In this document: in pieces, positions 17,801 through 25,010 of the stretch | Position numbering within the stretch: the stretch's first letter is position 1 | Layout of the letters: the number at the start of each line of letters is the position of its first letter | Source of the DNA: Saccharothrix sp. S26 | GTDB lineage: Bacteria; Actinomycetota; Actinomycetes; Mycobacteriales; Pseudonocardiaceae | Length of the DNA: 64,000 nt | Reading direction: 5' to 3' | Assembly (NCBI RefSeq): GCF_021390395.1 | Contig: NZ_JAJUWT010000030.1 | Coordinates: 1 to 64,000, forward strand | The notes under the pieces: model-generated | The model's database searches: none | Told to the model about the DNA's origin: nothing | What the model saw: the letters and a program-made list of their open reading frames with translations, nothing else | Made by a program: the position numbers and the translations under genes

Positions 17801-18091
17801 CCGCCCGTCCCGGTGGGTGGAGTGGAAGGTGACCCGGTCGCGGCCGGGGCCGGGCTGGAACGACCCGACCGCCTCACCGGTCACCACGACCCGGTCGCCG
17901 GTGATGAGCGTGACGGTGCGCGGCTGAACGGCCGCCGCCGACCCGGACCCCGCACCGCCGACCACCCCGGTCCCGCCACCGCCCACCACCGCGGGTTCCG
18001 CGCGGGCGACGCCCGTCAGCGACGCGGTGAGCAGCCCGGATGCGACTAGGAGCGCTCCCAGGGCGGTGCCGCGCTTTCGTGGTCTGGACAC
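14846..18091 (-). CDS. large secreted S8 (subtilisin-like) serine protease
   Basis: A 1081-residue exported protease. GTG 18091 is chosen for the GGGAGGT just upstream and the signal peptide that follows (RPRKRGTALGALLVASG to GVARAEP). A propeptide runs to about residue 200. The catalytic triad is Asp222 (VAVLDGGVDGDHPDL), His254 (GHGTHVAATIAS) and Ser424 (SGTSMATPHVAGAAALLA), with the oxyanion Asn in 'VVAAGNGG'. After the catalytic domain come more than 600 residues of beta-rich sequence, as in the large actinobacterial S8 proteases. It likely degrades extracellular protein. The neighbouring SSI-type inhibitor gene, transcribed toward it, might restrain it. Confidence 0.9.
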   Translation of the reverse strand: MSRPRKRGTALGALLVASGLLTASLTGVARAEPAVVGGGGTGVVGGAGSGSAAAVQPRTVTLITGDRVVVTGEAVGSFQPGPGRDRVTFHSTHRDGRLSVVPEDAVRGLAAGRLDPRLFDVTGLIEAGYDDARSDHLPLIVTGTPTTALRSARALPGALALRTPKADAGTAFRDLLADPGVTKVWLDAVLRPTLDRSTAQIGAPTAWRSGLTGKGVKVAVLDGGVDGDHPDLRGKEVAERNFTDEPDATDRDGHGTHVAATIASGDRTYRGVAPDARILDGKVCGRGGCPESAILAGVQWAVDEGADIVNLSLGGYDSPGVDPLEDAINQVTAKTGTLFVVAAGNGGRPRSIDSPGSADAALTVGAVRHDDDLAHFSSRGPRNGDDAVKPDITAPGLNIVAAKAAEGFLGTPVGRRHTALSGTSMATPHVAGAAALLAQRHPDWTGAQLKAALMASAEPNPNLGVFDQGAGRVDLTRAITATVGADPVSVTFEEQLWPHHDDTPVTKTVTYRNNGLEPVTFDLAVELRGPNGAAPAGLVTVNPAHVTVPAGGTAAVEVTADTRVGGVDGVFSGVLVGGPTRVPVSLAREVESYDIALEHVDADGNPALDNSTSLVGMDNDVYETLYGPDGTATARVPKGEYMARTVIRNWPKTWVLARPTLTVDAEHTRYTFDARVAKPLSITAPDPTATPMIGDINVSRLLNGRRVVLNTAFIGGFGDMAIGHVGPALTDQELTVSFGAQFQSPPVDGTPTHYRFRWMEQGAVPTGYTRAPTLAELTEVRTTFAPGPADRQYLHSGNASPPDGSGGWAVGLPVPSGGAVVDRITPDQLTWSWGFQRLSPQYRMEADYSSFNRRYRLGERYSERFVRPVLGPGLAGYSATYLGVHEDRVTAQVPLINDRDGNLGRGDYQSARTSVHRDGRLVGQVLDQWGEFSVPEGEGRYRVEHDLVRDPAAHELTTRVSGAWTFRMRTLPDGQGRRLPLSVVRFTPELDASGGTPAGRLLRVPLTVEQQDGADNGEVGQVRVDVSFDDGRTWRRVPVAGGAAFVRHPPVAGYVSLRASGADSDGNTFEHSVIRAYKITR

Positions 18092-18349
18092 ACGTACCTC
18101 CCGAGTCCGGTGCGCGTGCATCGCGCACTCCGGGGGGCGTCGCAGACCCGCGGTGGCGGTGGACCGGAAGTGTCGAAGCCCCCAACGGCCTCGACGCTAG
18201 CCATCACCGCCCCGCGCGGTCAGCGGCTGTTGGCGGGGTGTTCGGCCACCCGAATGCACCATCGGCGGCTCGTGCGCGTGGTCACCGGAACTCCCCACCG
18301 AGTGCTCGCCCCGCCCCCACAACCGCGTGACCACGCGCTTTCCCGGCCG

Positions 18350-18670
18350 GCCCACCTCGGCGTGCACCGGCATCCCGGTGACGGGCCTGCCGGCGGCGAA
18401 CGCGATCGAGGCCGCCGATCGGCGCGTCGGACCGAACGAGCACCACGTCGATCCCGGGTGCCCGGTCGACGCGCGCCCACGCGCAGTCCCGGAACGACGA
18501 CCGCACGACCCGGCCGTCCTGCACGGTGACCTGCGCACCCGACACGGTCGACGAACGCGTCCATCACCCGGCCCTGACCTGCGCCCGCAACCCGGACGGG
18601 TGCAGCACGGGGACAGCAGCGGCGTCCGCGCGGGCAGGTCCACGTCGCGCCGCTCACCGTTGAGGTGCAA
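18350..18670 (-). pseudogene. relic joining both ends of a xanthine-dehydrogenase-type operon
   Basis: Reading leftward, 18669-18610 gives the beginning of a 2Fe-2S small subunit (LNGERRDVDLPARTPLL). Almost at once, 18539-18410 gives the C-terminal end of a molybdenum-binding large subunit of the isoquinoline 1-oxidoreductase kind ('AQVTVQDGRVVRSSF', then RAPGIDVVLVRSDAPIGG). About 3 kb that should lie between them is missing, including the rest of the 2Fe-2S domains and the whole molybdopterin domain. Additional frameshifts follow. It is a deletion scar of an alpha-beta oxidoreductase operon. Identification is by motif reading only. Confidence 0.5.
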
Positions 18671-18739
18671 TCGGTCCGCCCCACCCCGGCCTCCTCCGCG
18701 CTCGGCCGCCGGACGGCCGCGCCGGTGCGGCCGACATGC

Positions 18740-19519
18740 CTACTGGTGGGGGATGGGCACGCCCGCGGCACGCAGTCCGGCTTCCACGAGCGCGTTCAAC
18801 CGCACCCAGGCCCGCTCCTCGCGGTGGTGGTTGATCAAGCCGTAGTGGGTGGCGGCGTCGGGTGGCAGCCGCAGACCCGTCGGCACCGCCAGCAGCTCGT
18901 CGTCGGACAGCAGGGCGTCCACCAGCGCGGACGCCAGCTCGGCGAGCCGCGGGTCGTCGGGATCCCAAGAGCGCGCGTTCCAGGCCCGCTTGACCAGCCC
19001 GACGAACCCCGGGTGGTCCAGCCGGTGTTCGAGCTTGGTCAGGAACAGCTCGAAGAAGTCCGGCGAGAACGCCCTGGCGAGCACCAGCGCTTCTCGTTGG
19101 CCGGCCACGTACTCGGCGCTGAAGCCGAGGTCGGCGAACCGGTCCAGGACCGCCAGGGCGCGGTCGGGCAGCAGGAGCCGGTCGCCGTCGGCGAGCCGCC
19201 GCAGCCGGGCCCGCCGGGCGACCAGCTCGGCGATGCGGTCGTCGAGCCGCTGCTCGACGACGGTCAGGGCGGCGGTGAACCGCTCCGCGTCGGCGTCCAG
19301 CAACGGCCCCACCTCCGCCAGCGGCACGCCGGCGGCGGCCAGGGTCCGGACCTGGACCAGCCGCAGCAGGTCCGCTGAGCCGTACCGGCGGTAGCCGGAG
19401 CCGTCCCGGGGCGGTTCGTCGAGCAGGCCGTGCCGGTGGTAGTGCCGCACGGTCTTCACGGTGACCCCGGCGAACGCCGCCGCCTGCCCGATCGTGACCC
19501 CGTTGGTCGAGACAGCCAT
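18740..19519 (-). CDS. MerR-family transcriptional regulator
   Basis: A 259-residue MerR regulator. The N-terminal winged helix is 'TIGQAAAFAGVTVKTVRHYH' followed by 'RDGSGYRRYGSADLLRLVQV', typical of the family's DNA-binding half. A coiled-coil stretch and a helical C-terminal domain of about 150 residues follow, with no obvious metal-binding Cys pair, so an organic or peptide ligand is likely. Its promoter carries a TGACC-N3-GGTCA operator in a 19-bp spacer, and the same element stands in front of the serine hydrolase gene encoded just upstream. The regulator therefore probably controls itself and that gene. The ATG is 6-7 nt from the -10 box, so the mRNA is probably leaderless. Confidence 0.9.
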   Translation of the reverse strand: MAVSTNGVTIGQAAAFAGVTVKTVRHYHRHGLLDEPPRDGSGYRRYGSADLLRLVQVRTLAAAGVPLAEVGPLLDADAERFTAALTVVEQRLDDRIAELVARRARLRRLADGDRLLLPDRALAVLDRFADLGFSAEYVAGQREALVLARAFSPDFFELFLTKLEHRLDHPGFVGLVKRAWNARSWDPDDPRLAELASALVDALLSDDELLAVPTGLRLPPDAATHYGLINHHREERAWVRLNALVEAGLRAAGVPIPHQ

Positions 19520-19525
19520 GCGCCG

Positions 19526-19556
19526 AGTGTGCGGCCTGACCCGAGGTCAAGGTCAA
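19526..19556 (-). promoter_or_regulatory. MerR-type promoter and operator of the merR gene
   Basis: On the minus strand: -35 TTGACC (19551-19556), a 19-bp spacer, and -10-like CACACT (19526-19531). Inside the spacer is the dyad TGACC-N3-GGTCA (19537-19549). A 19-bp spacer with a dyad between the boxes is the hallmark of MerR-activated promoters. The -35 overlaps the stop codon of the upstream serine hydrolase gene. Confidence 0.7.
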
Positions 19557-20722
19557 CCCCGGGCGGGGCAGAACACCGCGTCGACCAGCCGTCGCAGCAC
19601 CCGGGGGAAATCCCCGACCAGGTCGACGTCGGCGTCACCGCCCGTCACGGAGGCGGTCAGGGTCGTGCGGCCGTCGAGCGTGCTGTACATCAACGCGCCG
19701 GAACCGATCGTGCTGCCGTTGTGGCGCACGACGGTGATACCGCAGCTCGCCGTCTCCACGAACAGGCCGAGGCCGTAACCGACTTCCGGGTGGGGCGTGC
19801 GCATCTGGGCCAGCAGTCTGGCGGGCAGCAGCTTCCCGCTGTTCAGCGCGGCGAAGAACGTCCGCAGGTCCCTGGTGGTCGAGATCAGGTCACCGGCGCC
19901 GAACACCAGGGACGGGTTCTGGCGCGTGACGTCGACCGTCTTCCACTGACCGGCGTCCTGGTAGTGGTAGTAGGCGTGGGCGTGCGGCCCGGGGATGCCC
20001 GTCCGGGTGCCCGGCACCACGGTGCCCCGCAGCCCCAACGGTCCCAGGATCCGCCGTCGCAGCTCCTCGGCGTACGAACGGCCGGTGACCCCTTCGACCA
20101 GCAGCGCCGCCACCGTGTAGTTGGTGTTGGAGTAGTTCCAGTCCGTCCCCGGCGCGAACAACGCCGGCTTGGTCAGCGCGAACCGCACCAGCTCGTCGGG
20201 CCGGTAGGTGCGCAGCCGCTGGTCCACCCACTCGGGGCCGGTCGAGGGGAACCCCGCCACCACCGTCCCGTCCGGGTAGAGGTCGCCGGTGTGGTTGAAC
20301 ACCCCGCTGGTGTGCTGCAACAGCATCCGCACCGTGATCCGCCGGTCCAGCCCGAACCTCGGCAGGTAGTCGTCCACCGGCGCGTCCAGCCCGACCTTGC
20401 CTTCCTCCACCAACTGGAGCACCAAGGTGGCCACGAAGGTCTTGGTGTTGCTCCCGATCCGGAAGCGCCCCTCGGTCGACGGCGGCGTGGCCTCGCCCAG
20501 CTCGCGCACCCCGGCACTGCCGACCCACTCGCCCCGCTCGTCGTGCACGCGCGCCTGCATCCCGGCGAACCCGATGTCGACGAACGCCTGGACGGCCTCC
20601 CGGACCTCGGTGCGTCGCTCCGCCCCGGTGCCTGTGGCCGTTCCCGGCGCGGCCACCAGCGCCACGCCGAGCGCCACGCCCACCACCCGCCGCCGAACCC
20701 TCGCCCTGCTGTTGTCCGTCAT
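19553..20722 (-). CDS. serine hydrolase (class C beta-lactamase / DD-peptidase fold)
   Basis: A 389-residue exported penicillin-binding-protein-like hydrolase. A signal peptide is present (RRRVVGVALGVALVAAPGTA). The three active-site motifs are SNTK near residue 90 (Ser nucleophile, Lys base), YSN near 198 and HNG near 336. 'LLQHTSGVFNHTG' is typical of the esterase/D-Ala-D-Ala carboxypeptidase branch. The natural substrate, cell-wall peptide or ester, cannot be decided. It is transcribed toward merR and carries the same MerR operator at the same distance from its start codon, so it is very likely the regulator's target. Confidence 0.85.
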   Translation of the reverse strand: MTDNSRARVRRRVVGVALGVALVAAPGTATGTGAERRTEVREAVQAFVDIGFAGMQARVHDERGEWVGSAGVRELGEATPPSTEGRFRIGSNTKTFVATLVLQLVEEGKVGLDAPVDDYLPRFGLDRRITVRMLLQHTSGVFNHTGDLYPDGTVVAGFPSTGPEWVDQRLRTYRPDELVRFALTKPALFAPGTDWNYSNTNYTVAALLVEGVTGRSYAEELRRRILGPLGLRGTVVPGTRTGIPGPHAHAYYHYQDAGQWKTVDVTRQNPSLVFGAGDLISTTRDLRTFFAALNSGKLLPARLLAQMRTPHPEVGYGLGLFVETASCGITVVRHNGSTIGSGALMYSTLDGRTTLTASVTGGDADVDLVGDFPRVLRRLVDAVFCPARG

Positions 20723-20728
20723 GCGGCC

Positions 20729-20759
20729 AGGCTCCGGCCTGACCTCGGGTCAAGGTCAA
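20729..20759 (-). promoter_or_regulatory. MerR-type promoter and operator of the serine hydrolase gene
   Basis: On the minus strand: -35 TTGACC (20754-20759), a 19-bp spacer and -10-like GAGCCT (20729-20734), with the dyad TGACC-N3-GGTCA at 20740-20752. The dyad is 18 bp from the ATG, exactly as in the merR promoter. The two sites share about 25 bases with the central trinucleotide inverted. Confidence 0.7.
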
Positions 20760-20812
20760 CCCCTTCCGCCGCCGGATCCCCAGGCGGCGGAAGGGGTTGC
20801 TCGCGGTGCTGG

Positions 20813-22015
20813 TCAGCGCACGCCGGCGATCAACTGGCGGACCTTGCGGTTGACGCCCACGGCCGCCATGCCGTAGTTGGCGAGCACCACCGTGGTCCAC
20901 CCGGAGTCGGGGAACCAGTCCACGTTGGTCGACACGCCCCTCGCGCCGCCGTTGTGGCCGTTGATCCGCTGCCCGTTGAGGTAGTGCGTGCTCGGCCCGT
21001 ACCCCTCGAAGAACGTGTTGTCCGCCGCCATCGGCCACTTCGGGCTCGCCGCGAGGTGCACGTACGCCGCTGAGTGCAACCTGTTCCGCTGGAACGCGTT
21101 CGCGTAGCGCACCAGGTCGGCGGCGCTCGCGAACGCGCCGCCCGCCGGGCTGCCGAGCAGGCCGGCGTCGAACAGGTGGATCACCTCGGTCCACGTGCCG
21201 CCGTCGAGCTTGTCGTAGGGGCGGGCCGTGCGGCGGTCCTCGCGCCACTGGGCGGCGGTGGGGAAACCGGCGGTAGCCATGCCGGCCGGCGCGAACACGT
21301 GCTCGCGCACGTAGTCGTAGTAGCTGCGCCCCGACAGCTCGGCCACGATCGCGCCCAGCACGTAGTAGCCGTCGTTGCTGTAGACGTTCCTGGTGCCCGG
21401 GGTGAAGGTCAACGAGAGCCCGCGGAGGTAATCCATCGTGCCGGCGAACATCTCGTCGAGGGTCGTCCACTGGTCCTGGCCGGGCGGGCGCGGCGGGTTG
21501 ACCGCCGGGCGGCCGAAGCCGGAGGTGTGGGTGAGGAGCTGGTGCACGGTGACGGACTCGGCGACCTCGGGTCGGAGACCCGACAGGTACGCCTTGAGGG
21601 GCGTGTTGTAAGCCAGCCGACCCTGCTCGGCGAGCTGGTGGATGGCGGTCGCGGTGAAGAGCTTGGTGATCGAGCCGAGGTTGAACACCGTGTCCGGGCC
21701 GTTGGGGATGCCCCGTGCCTTGTCCGCCATCCCGTGCGAGCGGGCCAGGACGGTCCGGTCGCCCTGGCTCAGCAGCACGGTGCCGGAGAACGCGTCCTGT
21801 TCGGCGAGCTGGGCGAGGTACCGGTCGAACTCGCCACCCGGCCGGAGGCCGTCGGGGATCCGGCCCGACTCGGTGGCGGCCCGCGCGGGGCCGGCCCCCA
21901 GGAGCGCGCTGGCGGCCAGCGGGCCGACGCCCAGCGCGGCGAGCACGGTGCGGCGGGACGCGCGGGTCGGCGAGGTCTCGGTGCGGTCGGGCCGCGGTGC
22001 GTGGTGCGTTGTCAT
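20813..22015 (-). CDS. Tat-exported serine hydrolase (beta-lactamase fold)
   Basis: A 400-residue second serine hydrolase of the class C/DD-peptidase superfamily. The N-terminus has a twin-arginine signal (ASRRTVLAALG, then an Ala-rich core). Active-site motifs: SITK near residue 114, YSN near 213 and HNGG near 354. 'LLTHTSGFG' is again the carboxypeptidase/esterase form. It is divergent from a two-component system, and a pair of 9-bp direct repeats lies in the intervening 100 bp, so the response regulator probably controls it. This gene and the previous hydrolase are only distantly similar. Confidence 0.85.
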   Translation of the reverse strand: MTTHHAPRPDRTETSPTRASRRTVLAALGVGPLAASALLGAGPARAATESGRIPDGLRPGGEFDRYLAQLAEQDAFSGTVLLSQGDRTVLARSHGMADKARGIPNGPDTVFNLGSITKLFTATAIHQLAEQGRLAYNTPLKAYLSGLRPEVAESVTVHQLLTHTSGFGRPAVNPPRPPGQDQWTTLDEMFAGTMDYLRGLSLTFTPGTRNVYSNDGYYVLGAIVAELSGRSYYDYVREHVFAPAGMATAGFPTAAQWREDRRTARPYDKLDGGTWTEVIHLFDAGLLGSPAGGAFASAADLVRYANAFQRNRLHSAAYVHLAASPKWPMAADNTFFEGYGPSTHYLNGQRINGHNGGARGVSTNVDWFPDSGWTTVVLANYGMAAVGVNRKVRQLIAGVR

Positions 22016-22039
22016 GGCACCCGAGCGTGCCCGGCGCCG

Positions 22040-22059
22040 GTCAGGATCTTGTCAGGATC
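22040..22059. promoter_or_regulatory. direct repeats, likely response-regulator site
   Basis: Two exact copies of GTCAGGATC (22040-22048 and 22051-22059) are spaced 11 bp centre to centre, one helical turn, in the divergent region between the serine hydrolase and the response regulator. OmpR-type regulators bind tandem repeats with this spacing. Confidence 0.6.
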
Positions 22060-22116
22060 GGGTGGTGGTGGCGTTTTCACAGCCGGTCCACAGGTCCGTG
22101 GGCGAGACTCCCCGCC

Positions 22117-22830
22117 ATGCCGGCACGCATCCTGGTCGCCGAGGACGATCGCAAGCAGGCGGCGCTGATCCGCCGCTACCTCGAACGCGAGGGGCACGAG
22201 GCCGCGGTGGTGCACGACGGGCGGGCCGCGCTCGACCACGCGCGCAGGCGCGTACCGGACCTGGTGCTGCTCGACGTCGTGCTGCCGGGCGTGGACGGCC
22301 TGGACGTGTGCCGGTCGTTGCGGTCCGAGCACGACGTCCCGATCATCATGCTGACCGCGCGGGCCGGTGAGGACGACCTGCTGCTCGGCCTCGCGCTCGG
22401 CGCGGACGACTACCTCACCAAGCCGTACCGGCCGAAGGAGCTGGTCGCCAGGGTGGCCGCGGTGCTCCGGCGCGCCGCCCGCGCCGCGCGGGCCGAGCCG
22501 GAGCGCTACCACGTCGGCGACCTGGTCGTGGACCTCGCCCGCCACGAGGTCCGCGTCGGTGGCCGGCCGGTCGACACCACGCCGGGCGAGTTCGCCGTCC
22601 TGGCCTGCCTCGCGGCCGCGCCGGGCCGGCCGTTCACGCGCCGGCTGCTGCTGGAGCGGGTCGGCGGGTTCGGCCGGGACGTCACCGACCGCACGATCGA
22701 CACGCACGTGCTGAACCTGCGCCGCAAGGTCGAGCCGGTCCCCAGCCGACCGCGGTACCTGCTGACCGTGTTCGGCGTCGGCTACAAGCTGGTCGAGCCG
22801 CCCGAGGAGGAGACCGGCGGTGCGCCGTAG
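22117..22830 (+). CDS. OmpR-family response regulator
   Basis: A 237-residue two-domain regulator. Receiver: acidic pair in 'ILVAEDDRKQ', phospho-acceptor Asp53 in LLDVVLPGVDG, Thr in 'IIMLTARAGEDD' and Lys in 'YLTKPYRPKE'. The C-terminal winged helix ends in the usual 'RTIDTHVLNLRRKVE' and 'YLLTVFGVGYKLVEP'. All key residues are present. It overlaps the sensor kinase gene by 11 nt and probably acts on its own region and on the divergent serine hydrolase through the direct repeats. Confidence 0.92.
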   Translation: MPARILVAEDDRKQAALIRRYLEREGHEAAVVHDGRAALDHARRRVPDLVLLDVVLPGVDGLDVCRSLRSEHDVPIIMLTARAGEDDLLLGLALGADDYLTKPYRPKELVARVAAVLRRAARAARAEPERYHVGDLVVDLARHEVRVGGRPVDTTPGEFAVLACLAAAPGRPFTRRLLLERVGGFGRDVTDRTIDTHVLNLRRKVEPVPSRPRYLLTVFGVGYKLVEPPEEETGGAP

Positions 22831-24592
22831 CCTGCGGTCGAGGCTGGTCGGGCTGTCGTCGGCGGTGGGGGTGCTCGCGGTGGGCGCGACCGCCGTGCTC
22901 GTCACCTGGGGCAGCCGGCCGGCCGTCGACGCGTCGTCGCTGTCGACCGACAGCGACATCCTCGCCCACCTCTACACCTACGCCAACGAACACCGCGACT
23001 GGGACGGCGTCGAGGCGCTGGTGCGGGAGCTGGCGGAGCGGACCGGCCGCCGGATCGCGCTGGCCGCGCCCGGTGGCGAGCCGTTCGTCGACTCGGCGGC
23101 GCTGCTGCGGACCGGGGCCGCCGGTCTGCCGCCGGCCCCGGTGGCGACGGTCGACGCGACCAGGCCGCCGCCCGGCGTCGGTGGGGCGAAGCCGAACGTC
23201 GTGGTGCGGGAACCGTCGCTCGGCGTGGACGTCGGGTTCTACGTCTGGCAGCTCACCGAGCAGGAATCGCGGCAGCGGCAGGAGTACGTCAACAGCGCGC
23301 TCGACTGCGTGCGGCGGACCGCCGGGGAACGCACGCGTCCCCACCGGCAGATCAGCGAGCGTGCCGGGGGCGCGCCGGCGGACCCCTGCCTGCCCGCCGA
23401 GCTGTCCGCGCCCTCGGCCGCCACCCGTGCGCTCGACGAGCGCGTCGTCGACCTGGCCGTGCCGTGCCTGACCGAGCACGGGCTGGCGTTCGAGGTCGTG
23501 ACGGGTTCGGCCGGTGCACGAGCGCTGCGCCCCCGACAGGCCGTGAGTCCACAGTGGAACGAGTGCGTGGACGACGCGCGGGCCCGGGCGAAACGACCGC
23601 ACGTGGCCGTGCCCGCGGACCTGTACCTCGGCGAGAGCGACCGGTTCGACCCGTTCTCGCCGGACGGCCGGTGGCGGACCGCGGCGGCGGTGGTGGCCGT
23701 GCTGCTCGTCGCGGTGGCGGTCGCGGTGCCGGCCGGGCGGCGGCTGGCGCACCCGATCGGCGTGCTGACCGTCGCGGCGCGGCGGCTGGCCGACGGCGAC
23801 CGCGCGACCCGCGTCCCGGTGCGCGGCGACGACGAGGTCACCCGCCTCGCCACCGCGTTCAACACGATGGCCGACGCCCTCGCGCGGACCGACGAGCGAC
23901 GCCGGGCGCTGGTCGGTGACGTGGCCCACGAGCTGCGCACCCCGCTGGCCAACCTCCGCGGCCACCTGGAGGCGGTGCGGGACGGGGTCCTCGCGGCGGA
24001 CCCGGCGCTGGTCAGGTCGCTGCTGGAGGAGCAGGAGCTGCTCGAACACCTCGTCGCCGACCTGCACGACCTGGCGCTGGCGGACGCGGGGGCGCTGCGG
24101 GTCCACCCGGAGGAACGCCAGGCGGCCGACCTCGCCGAGCAGGCCGTCACCGCCCACCGCGCGCGGGCCGTGGCGTCGGCGGTGGACCTGCGCGTCGAGG
24201 CGGGTGACCGGCCCCTGCTCGTGCACGCCGACCCGGCCCGGCTGCGCCAGGCGCTGGGCAACCTCGTGTCCAACGCGATCCGGCACACCCCGCCGGGCGG
24301 CAACGTGGTCGTCGCGGTGCGCGCCCACCCCGACGCCGTGGAGTTCACCGTGACCGACACCGGGTCGGGCATCCCCGCCGCCGACCTGCCCCACATCTTC
24401 GACCGCTTCTACCGCGCCGGCGCCACCGGCGGCAGCGGCCTGGGCCTCGCCATCGCCAAGCACCTGGTCGAAGCCCACTCCGGCACCCTCACCGCCGAGA
24501 GCACGCAGGGCACCGGCTCCACCTTCGCGATCCGCCTGCCGAAGCCGCCGACCGCCGGCCCGACGTGCCGGCCGGGTGCTGCCGTCGAGTGA
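22820..24592 (+). CDS. membrane sensor histidine kinase
   Basis: A 590-residue kinase starting at GTG 22820. Membrane helix 1 spans about residues 10-32 and helix 2 about 285-305. Between them is a large external sensor (about 250 residues) with four Cys (ALDCVRR, ADPCLPAE, AVPCLTEH, NECVDDA) that could form two disulfides, a pattern suited to sensing the cell envelope or an extracellular ligand. HAMP follows, then the phospho-His in VAHELRTPLANLRGHLE near residue 369, the N-box 'LGNLVSNAIRHT', and the G-boxes DTGSGIP and GSGLGLAIAKH. It forms an operon with the response regulator; the divergent hydrolase suggests cell-wall stress as input. Confidence 0.9.
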   Translation: MRRSLRSRLVGLSSAVGVLAVGATAVLVTWGSRPAVDASSLSTDSDILAHLYTYANEHRDWDGVEALVRELAERTGRRIALAAPGGEPFVDSAALLRTGAAGLPPAPVATVDATRPPPGVGGAKPNVVVREPSLGVDVGFYVWQLTEQESRQRQEYVNSALDCVRRTAGERTRPHRQISERAGGAPADPCLPAELSAPSAATRALDERVVDLAVPCLTEHGLAFEVVTGSAGARALRPRQAVSPQWNECVDDARARAKRPHVAVPADLYLGESDRFDPFSPDGRWRTAAAVVAVLLVAVAVAVPAGRRLAHPIGVLTVAARRLADGDRATRVPVRGDDEVTRLATAFNTMADALARTDERRRALVGDVAHELRTPLANLRGHLEAVRDGVLAADPALVRSLLEEQELLEHLVADLHDLALADAGALRVHPEERQAADLAEQAVTAHRARAVASAVDLRVEAGDRPLLVHADPARLRQALGNLVSNAIRHTPPGGNVVVAVRAHPDAVEFTVTDTGSGIPAADLPHIFDRFYRAGATGGSGLGLAIAKHLVEAHSGTLTAESTQGTGSTFAIRLPKPPTAGPTCRPGAAVE

Positions 24593-25010
24593 TGCCTCGT
24601 TCGACAGGGTGACCTGCTCTCCTCATCTCGAACCGATACGACGGCGCCGGAGAAGGCACGGATCCCGAGCATTCGCCCCATCGATCTGTGGCTCCAGCGG
24701 TCGGCAGGTTTCGCGTTCGACGCGCAAATCATCGACACCGCCCTGTGCGGCAGCGAACCGCATGTATCACCATTCATCGGTGCGCAACAGAATGTAGTCG
24801 ACTGGTGACCGGTCGTCCGACTGCGTCGGCGTCGCTCCAGCGGCATTGACTTCGCGCGTCCGGTACGCCGGGGTGCGGGACGCGGACGTCGGCCGTTGGC
24901 AAGGCAACTGTCGTCGTTTCGTGACGCCGCGTTCTGCTAACGACTCGCGGCGACAGGCGATGAATACGGCATCGACTGTCCATCTCGCCGTGCGGAGGGA
25001 GGAGGAAGTC
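24593..25010. other. AT-richer intergenic region, no gene seen
   Basis: Between the kinase and the TIR-like pair there are about 418 bases without a credible gene. Composition is clearly richer in A/T than the surrounding DNA, and short frames here have no ribosome-binding site and no recognisable sequence. A TTGACT near 24,845 lacks a matching -10. The region probably marks an insertion boundary. It should hold the promoter of the downstream pair, but I cannot place it. Confidence 0.5.
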
